This document shows, piece after piece, positions 59,260 through 64,000 of a stretch of DNA of 64,000 nt (positions are counted from its first letter, which is position 1; each line of letters begins with the position of its first letter). The notes under the pieces are model-generated. The model was not told the origin of the DNA, ran no database searches, and saw only the letters and a list, made by a program, of their open reading frames with translations. Where the stretch lies: the NCBI RefSeq assembly GCF_900215505.1, contig NZ_LT907844.1:1894501-1958500 (forward strand), written 5' to 3'. Position numbers and translations under genes: made by a program. This DNA is from Cohaesibacter sp. ES.047. GTDB taxonomy: Bacteria > Pseudomonadota > Alphaproteobacteria > Rhizobiales > Cohaesibacteraceae.

Positions 59260-59979
59260 TCAGTTGTCGAGTTCCCATGTGGTGCTGACAGTCACGTCAA
59301 AATCGAGGCTACCTTCGGCGACCGGAACCTTGGAGACCATCGCTTCATTGGCCATGGCGCGCATCATCATCGGGCGCGGAGCCTGTGGGGCGCTGCCTTC
59401 GCTCAGGCTCTTGAGCCTTTTGATCCCGACACCAAGCTCGGCGGCATACAGCTCGGCCTTGGCGCGGGCGTCGGCGATGGCGGCCTTGCGGGCTTCATCC
59501 TCGATGCCATCCTTGTTGGAGATATCAAAACGCAGGCCCGAGATGTTGTTGGCCCCGGCGTTGACAAGGGCCGTGAGCACCGATCCGACGCTGTCCAGAG
59601 CCTTGATGGAAACCGTGACGCGGTTGTTCACCTGATAGCCGACAATGCGGGGCGGTTTGGGTTCCGAATTGTTATCGTTGCGCGGGTAAACCAACTGCGG
59701 ATTGATGTTGAAGTTGTTGGTCTGGATGTCCTTTTTGGCAATGCCCGCCTTGTCCAGCTCGGCGAACAGAGCTTCCATCTTGGCGTTGTTGTCGGCAAGG
59801 GCCGCCTTGGCGGTTTTCTCGCGGGATTCGACACCTGCGGACAGGATGGCCATGTCCGGCGCTTTGCTGACAGAGCCTGTGCCCGAAATGGTTAGGGTGC
59901 CGTTGGTGCTTTCTGCGGCGAGCGCTGGCAGAGTCATGAGTGGAACGATAGCGGCGAGAGCAAGAAACTGCTTTCTCAT
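59260..59979 (-). CDS. SIMPL domain-containing periplasmic protein (DUF541)
   Basis: 239 residues with a signal peptide (MRKQFLALAAIVPLMTLPALA) and the SIMPL fold: GTLTISGTGSVSKAPDMAILSAGVESREKTAKAALADNNAKMEALFAELDKAGIAKKDIQTNNFNINPQ, then VGYQVNNRVTVSIKALDSVGSVLTALVNAGANNISGLRFDISN and EARKAAIADARAKAELYAAELGV. It ends LDFDVTVSTTWELDN. The family includes E. coli YggE, which lowers oxidative stress, and Brucella BP26. Molecular function is not established. Confidence 0.94.
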   Translation of the reverse strand: MRKQFLALAAIVPLMTLPALAAESTNGTLTISGTGSVSKAPDMAILSAGVESREKTAKAALADNNAKMEALFAELDKAGIAKKDIQTNNFNINPQLVYPRNDNNSEPKPPRIVGYQVNNRVTVSIKALDSVGSVLTALVNAGANNISGLRFDISNKDGIEDEARKAAIADARAKAELYAAELGVGIKRLKSLSEGSAPQAPRPMMMRAMANEAMVSKVPVAEGSLDFDVTVSTTWELDN

Positions 59980-60274
59980 TGTGTGTCTGTCTCCTCAAAT
60001 TGTCTTGGGCCTGTCGCAGCCATCGTCAGTGATCGACCGGCTTTGTGGCGGTTTGAGGGAACGAACAGGTTTTCCCGTCCTGATTGCCGTCCTCGCGCGG
60101 GTTTTCGCGTTCAGTTGCCTGTGGATCCTACACTATCCACTGCCTGTTGGTGCAGGGCTTGCCTGAATACGCAATTCGGTATACGTCATTTGCACTTCTG
60201 GATCTTTGGGCGATACCTTGCCTTCCGGAAGCCCTATGGCATTGCCTCTCTGATGATGGGGGCATGTCTGGTTG
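59980..60274. other. Intergenic region, SIMPL gene to tRNA
   Basis: About 295 bases with no recognised gene. It must hold the promoters of the SIMPL gene (minus) and the tRNA (plus); no clear consensus or attachment-site repeat is visible. Confidence 0.3.
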
Positions 60275-60351
60275 GGGACCGTAGCTCAATTGGTTAGAGC
60301 CGACCGCTCATAACGGTCTGGTTGGGGGTTCAAGTCCCTCCGGTCCTACCA
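60275..60351 (+). tRNA. tRNA with CAU anticodon, probably tRNA-Ile2
   Basis: 77 bases with encoded CCA. Acceptor GGGACCG pairs with CGGTCCT (one G-U at the top), D arm GCTCAATTGGTTAGAGC, anticodon stem-loop CCGCTCATAACGG with anticodon CAT, and T arm GGGGGTTCAAGTCCCTC. The CCGCTCATAACGG arm fits the isoleucine tRNA whose C34 becomes lysidine and reads AUA, more than elongator tRNA-Met, but the amino acid is not certain from sequence alone. Confidence 0.9.
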
Positions 60352-60382
60352 CTCTTTTCCTTTCCACTCGATCATCTCGTGC

Positions 60383-61606
60383 TTATTCGACCACGCGCTG
60401 CTTGACGCGGATGCCGCTGGTGATGCCTGAGGAGGGGTAGAGGATGATCTGGTCGCCTTCGTTGAGGCCATCAAGGATCTGGGCCTTGAGACCATTGTCC
60501 TTGCCGACCGTGACGTTGGTCTTCTCGGCGCGTCCATCAACGACCTTGAAGACGGCCCAGTCTTGGCCATCCCTGAAGAGGGCGTTCGAGGGGATGAGCA
60601 GGATGTCGTTTTGCTGCCAGATGATGATCTTGACCTCGACCCGGTAGCCATGGCCGAGCTTGCTTCTGCTGGCCTCTGATCCCGTGAACTGGATGATGGC
60701 ATTGACGCGCTGTTCTTCGACACCAAGGGACGAATATTTCTCGTAGCCCCAAGGGTCTATGCGCTCCACTTTTCCTTCCAATTGGTCGCTGCCGCCCCAT
60801 TGTTCGATCAGGACGCGATCACCGGGGCTGATCTGCACCGCGTCGCTCGAGAGCAGATCCACCTCGACTTCCAGATCATTGTCGATGTTGCCGATTTCCA
60901 TGATCTTGCTACCGGCGGGCAGGGTGGTTTCGCTTTGCTGGAGGATGCGGAGGATGCGCCCTGTCGTCGGCGCGCGCAGCGGGATCGCCTTTTCTTCGAA
61001 CTTGGCGGACGCAAGGTCGGAGCCGTCAAAGCTGATCAGGCGGGCGCGGGCGTTGGCAAGCTCGGCTTCGCGGACGGCGATGGCGGCTTCGGCATTGTCC
61101 TTCATGGCGCTTGCGCTTCTGACGCTTTTGCGTTTGAGCTCAAGGGTGGCAGTGCTGGCTGTGCCCTGTTCGGAGAGGGCCTCTGTTCGCTTCCACTCGC
61201 TGCGCGCATAGTCCAGATCGCCGATGGCTTTGTTGAGGTCGGCGCGGGCTACTCTCAGGGCTGCCTCGGCGGCGGTGACGGCGGCGCGGGCCTGTTCGCG
61301 GGTTCGGATATCAAGAGCAGACGGGTTGGTCGGGCGCATCCGGGCGACAATTGTTTCGTTCTTGATGACCGCGTCGCCGGGGTCTGCTTCGACACGCATC
61401 AGCCGCCCGGCAACCGGCGTTGAGACAACATAGGCATCGCGAACCCGGGTCTTGCCCTCTTCGTCGATGGTCACCATCATTGAGCCACGGGTCACCTGAC
61501 CGATGTCAACCATGGTCGGTCGCGGCCAGAAGGCATAGGCCAAAGCCCCGACAGTTAAAAGAGCGGCGAGAATGGTGAAGGCGGAGCGGGATTTCTTCTT
61601 GGCCAT
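60383..61606 (-). CDS. HlyD/RND-type periplasmic adaptor (membrane fusion protein)
   Basis: 407 residues: a short basic start with a membrane helix (AFTILAALLTVGALAYAF), then a lipoyl-like half (RVRDAYVVSTPVAGRLMRVEADPGDAVIKNETIVARM), an alpha-helical hairpin (about 95-195, LRVARADLNKAIGDLDYARSEWKRTEALSEQG), the returning lipoyl half (IPLRAPTTGRILRILQQSETTLPAGSKIMEIGNIDNDLEVEVDL) and a C-terminal beta-barrel and DGRAEKTNVTVGKDNGLKAQILDGLNEGDQIILYPSSGI. It follows the ABC permease gene by 30 bases, so it is the adaptor of that exporter. Confidence 0.93.
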   Translation of the reverse strand: MAKKKSRSAFTILAALLTVGALAYAFWPRPTMVDIGQVTRGSMMVTIDEEGKTRVRDAYVVSTPVAGRLMRVEADPGDAVIKNETIVARMRPTNPSALDIRTREQARAAVTAAEAALRVARADLNKAIGDLDYARSEWKRTEALSEQGTASTATLELKRKSVRSASAMKDNAEAAIAVREAELANARARLISFDGSDLASAKFEEKAIPLRAPTTGRILRILQQSETTLPAGSKIMEIGNIDNDLEVEVDLLSSDAVQISPGDRVLIEQWGGSDQLEGKVERIDPWGYEKYSSLGVEEQRVNAIIQFTGSEASRSKLGHGYRVEVKIIIWQQNDILLIPSNALFRDGQDWAVFKVVDGRAEKTNVTVGKDNGLKAQILDGLNEGDQIILYPSSGITSGIRVKQRVVE

Positions 61607-61636
61607 GATGTTTTTCCCCAGTGATGCAAACTGAGA

Positions 61637-64000
61637 CTATTCCCTGATTTTGAGGGCGGAGACGAGATCCGCCCGGTCGATGTCACGTTTTACCAGCCAG
61701 CCTGACAGGAAGGCTGCGATCAACACGGCGAGCGCTGCGGTGCCATAGCTTGCCGGGGAGAAGATGGTCGGGATCTGATAAAGATCCGTGCTGAAACCTT
61801 CGGCGATACTGTAATTGAGATAATAACCCATCAGGCTGCCAAGCGGCAGGGCTGCGAGAGTGATGACCGCCAATTCGCCCAAAAGAACGAAGGCGGCCTC
61901 GGAACGGGTGAAACCCATTACCCTGAGGCTGGCAAGATCTCTCAAACGTTCCGCATAGGCGATGCGGGCGGCGTTATAGACAATGCCGAAGGTGATGATC
62001 GCTGCGATGGCGACCATGACAAACCGCATTGAGCCGGCGCCTGTGTTCATCATTTTCTGCAAGGCTGCTCGAGCGTCGGATTTAAGGCTGACCCCAGCCA
62101 CATTGGGGCGATCTTTCAGCGCTTTGAAAATCTGGTCCGCTTGATTGCTGTCGATGCGCAGATAGGCGGTTGAAATCCGCAAAGGCTCCTTGAGCACTTT
62201 GTTGAGGGCATCGATGCGCATATAGGCGGGTGAACCAAGCAGGCTTTCAGCGAAATTGGCGACCGGGATTTTCAGGATCGGGCGGCGGCCCTCAAGGATC
62301 TCGACGGTCAGCATCTCGCCGGGGGTGATGTCGAGGGTTTTGGCGAGGGCTTTTGACAGCACGATGCCTTGATCCCCGAGCGCGATGGGGGAGAGGTCCT
62401 TGGCGATGGCACGCTTGAGGTGGGGGGCATCCGTGAGCCCTTCGATGCTGCCGCGATAGGATCTCAGACCATTGCGCAAGAGGGCTGATACGCTGCGTTC
62501 CGGCTCAACCTGCAACACGCCGGGCAGGCTTTGCAGTTCATGAACGGCCTTCTGGCCTAAGGCATGAGTGAAGGTTACGGTGACATCGCTTCGGTCCATG
62601 ACGGAGAAGGTCAGGTTCATGGTCTTGTCGAAACCGGCGAGGAGCGAAATCATTGAAACCGACAGCGCCATGCCGCAGGCGATGCCAACGAGGGCACCCA
62701 GCATCCGCCCTGGTTGTCGGGTGATGCGGCGCAGAACCATGCGGCTGGGTTGATCAAGCAGGCTTTCAAACAAGGCACCAAACCGGCCCGTGCGGGAATA
62801 GTCATCCGGAGCTGGCGGGCGCATGGCGACCGCCGGCGTGAGCGCAAAGACGCTGCGCAGGACAAACAACCCGCCCGCCGACGCGGCAAGGATCGAGATG
62901 AGAAAGGCTGTCACGAAGGAGGCCGGATCCAGCTCGAAGACGAGAATGGGAAATTTGTAATAGGTGAGATAAAGGCTCATCATGCCGCGGCCCAGCGCTA
63001 TGCCGCTCAGACAGCCGGCGACAGCGCCGCCGATGGCGATCACCAGCACGAACTTGAAATAATGTAGGCCCACCTCCCAATTGGTGTAGCCGAAGGCTTT
63101 GATGAGGCCGATCTGCTCACGCTCGGACTGCACCATGCGGGAGATCACGATGTTGAGCAGGAATGCGGCGACCGCCAGAAAGATGGGCGGTACGACGCGG
63201 GACGAGCCCTCCATGCCGACGATTTCTTCGCTGATGAAGCGGTTGGAGGTCTGATCCTTCAGGCCATAAGCCCCAAGACCGCCATAAGGATCGAGAACCA
63301 TGTCGACCCGATCAAGGATCTCCTGAAGACTGGTGCGGGGGCCAAGGGACAAAAGCGCTTCGTTGAAGGCACCCTGCATGTCATAGGCGGCGGACAGGGC
63401 GGTTTGGCTCATCCAGATGACGCCGAAGCGGCTGTCGTCGGAAATCATTTCGCCCGGCGCGACGCTGTAGAGATATTCCGGAGACTGCGCCAGACCAACG
63501 ATGCGGAAGGTGCGCTTGGCGCCATTCATGGTGGCTGAAAGAGCGTCGCCGGGGGTGAGGTTATGGGCTCGGGCAAAGCTGTTGAGCAGAATGATTTCGT
63601 CAGGCTTGTCGTGGCTGATCTGGCGTCCGTCGGTTAGATGAATGGCATTGAGGCGTGGCTCACCAAGATCGGGCAGGGAAACGGCGGTGGCCCTTAAGGG
63701 CAATTCCAGGCTTGGCAGGCTGATGAGAGCGGACCCTGTCACCCGGCCCTCTGCGGCCGTGACTCCGGGCAGGTCTGCCAGATCGCGGATGACATGGAGC
63801 GGAGCGCGTTTGACCGGGGCAAAGACATGCGCCAGCCGGTTGCGTTCATAATAGGCCCGCCGGGTTTCACTGAGCGAGGTCACAACGCCGGACATCATAA
63901 CGAGCAGCATCACCCCGGTCGCAATCACCGAAGCGATAGCGATGGCTTGGCCCTTCATGCGCCACAGATCACGCAGCAGCTTGCGGTCGAGCGGAGACAT
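61637..64000 (-). CDS. FtsX-type ABC transporter permease
   Basis: 787 residues with start ATG at the very window edge (63998-64000); MSPLDRKLLRDLWRMKGQAIAIASVIATGVMLLVMM is a normal start of this family, so the protein is probably complete. Two FtsX/MacB-type halves are seen: the first with a periplasmic domain after the first helix and IFLAVAAFLLNIVISRMVQSEREQIGLIKAFGYTNWEVGLHY, the second with FVMVAIAAIITFGIVYNAARIAYAERLRDLASLRVMGFTRSEAAFVLLGELAVI. The permease is likely a fusion of two halves, with the ATPase encoded upstream outside the window and the adaptor 30 bases downstream. Substrate unknown; such sets export lipids, peptides or drugs. Confidence 0.92.
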   Translation of the reverse strand: MSPLDRKLLRDLWRMKGQAIAIASVIATGVMLLVMMSGVVTSLSETRRAYYERNRLAHVFAPVKRAPLHVIRDLADLPGVTAAEGRVTGSALISLPSLELPLRATAVSLPDLGEPRLNAIHLTDGRQISHDKPDEIILLNSFARAHNLTPGDALSATMNGAKRTFRIVGLAQSPEYLYSVAPGEMISDDSRFGVIWMSQTALSAAYDMQGAFNEALLSLGPRTSLQEILDRVDMVLDPYGGLGAYGLKDQTSNRFISEEIVGMEGSSRVVPPIFLAVAAFLLNIVISRMVQSEREQIGLIKAFGYTNWEVGLHYFKFVLVIAIGGAVAGCLSGIALGRGMMSLYLTYYKFPILVFELDPASFVTAFLISILAASAGGLFVLRSVFALTPAVAMRPPAPDDYSRTGRFGALFESLLDQPSRMVLRRITRQPGRMLGALVGIACGMALSVSMISLLAGFDKTMNLTFSVMDRSDVTVTFTHALGQKAVHELQSLPGVLQVEPERSVSALLRNGLRSYRGSIEGLTDAPHLKRAIAKDLSPIALGDQGIVLSKALAKTLDITPGEMLTVEILEGRRPILKIPVANFAESLLGSPAYMRIDALNKVLKEPLRISTAYLRIDSNQADQIFKALKDRPNVAGVSLKSDARAALQKMMNTGAGSMRFVMVAIAAIITFGIVYNAARIAYAERLRDLASLRVMGFTRSEAAFVLLGELAVITLAALPLGSLMGYYLNYSIAEGFSTDLYQIPTIFSPASYGTAALAVLIAAFLSGWLVKRDIDRADLVSALKIRE

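Noticed and set aside
60275-60351. tRNA as an integration site for the orphan gene island
   Set aside because: No integrase and no second copy of the tRNA 3' end is visible in the window.

Overview
This 64 kb window is typical chromosomal DNA of an alphaproteobacterium, most likely a marine member of the Hyphomicrobiales (Rhizobiales). The evidence is gene content and order: uvrC-pgsA-moaD-moaE, carB-greA-lrp-trxB-ELM1-lysR, dnaG-rpoD, lgt next to a COG1565 methyltransferase, a UvrB with a long N-terminal extension, and DUF1402 and DUF2164 proteins. The GN sortase with its VIT/VWA target, and the sulfide and octaheme genes, suggest a marine, facultatively anaerobic relative, perhaps near Cohaesibacter. 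The genus is only a guess. I see no insertion sequence, integrase, CRISPR array or rRNA operon.

Layout. 1-8.2 kb: methyltransferase (cut by the window edge) and lgt on the minus strand; ubiK, proC, a TetR-type regulator and a CsaA-like protein on the plus strand; then a minus-strand MarR / OmpR-type regulator / EnvZ-type kinase cluster divergent from ilvE. 8.2-12.8 kb: uvrC, pgsA, moaD, moaE and a CaCA antiporter. 13-19.4 kb: small envelope and hypothetical genes, rlmJ, an MBL hydrolase, DUF2164, DUF1402, an RlpA-like protein and an EEP-family nuclease. 19.6-20.2 kb: the decayed C-terminal half of a Dcu-type C4-dicarboxylate carrier. 20.2-23.5 kb: a small protein and uvrB.

23.6-32.7 kb is the most accessory part. 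It holds a sulfide:quinone oxidoreductase, an EamA exporter, a class GN sortase with its LPxT-type target, a YgaP-like membrane protein, and a cytochrome b plus octaheme tetrathionate-reductase-type cytochrome c pair. A near-identical AT-rich operator lies upstream of the quinone oxidoreductase and of the YgaP-like gene, which suggests one sulfide-responsive regulon.

33-52 kb: aspartate aminotransferase, an EF-G-like GTPase whose catalytic His is replaced by Ser, a CPBP-family membrane protein, msrP, a candidate AbcR-type small RNA beside the lysR gene, trxB, lrp, greA, carB, an HTH gene in a compact divergent promoter with a 39-codon ORF, a zinc metallopeptidase, a Rho-N protein, carA and a GatB/YqeY protein. 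52-57 kb: dnaG (zinc ligands mostly lost) and rpoD.

57-59.1 kb carries an orphan 694-residue multidomain protein with a Ser/Ala tract built from 45-bp tandem repeats. It is the least explained gene here and the best candidate for something undescribed. The window ends with a SIMPL-domain protein, a CAU tRNA, and a membrane-fusion protein with an FtsX-type ABC permease.
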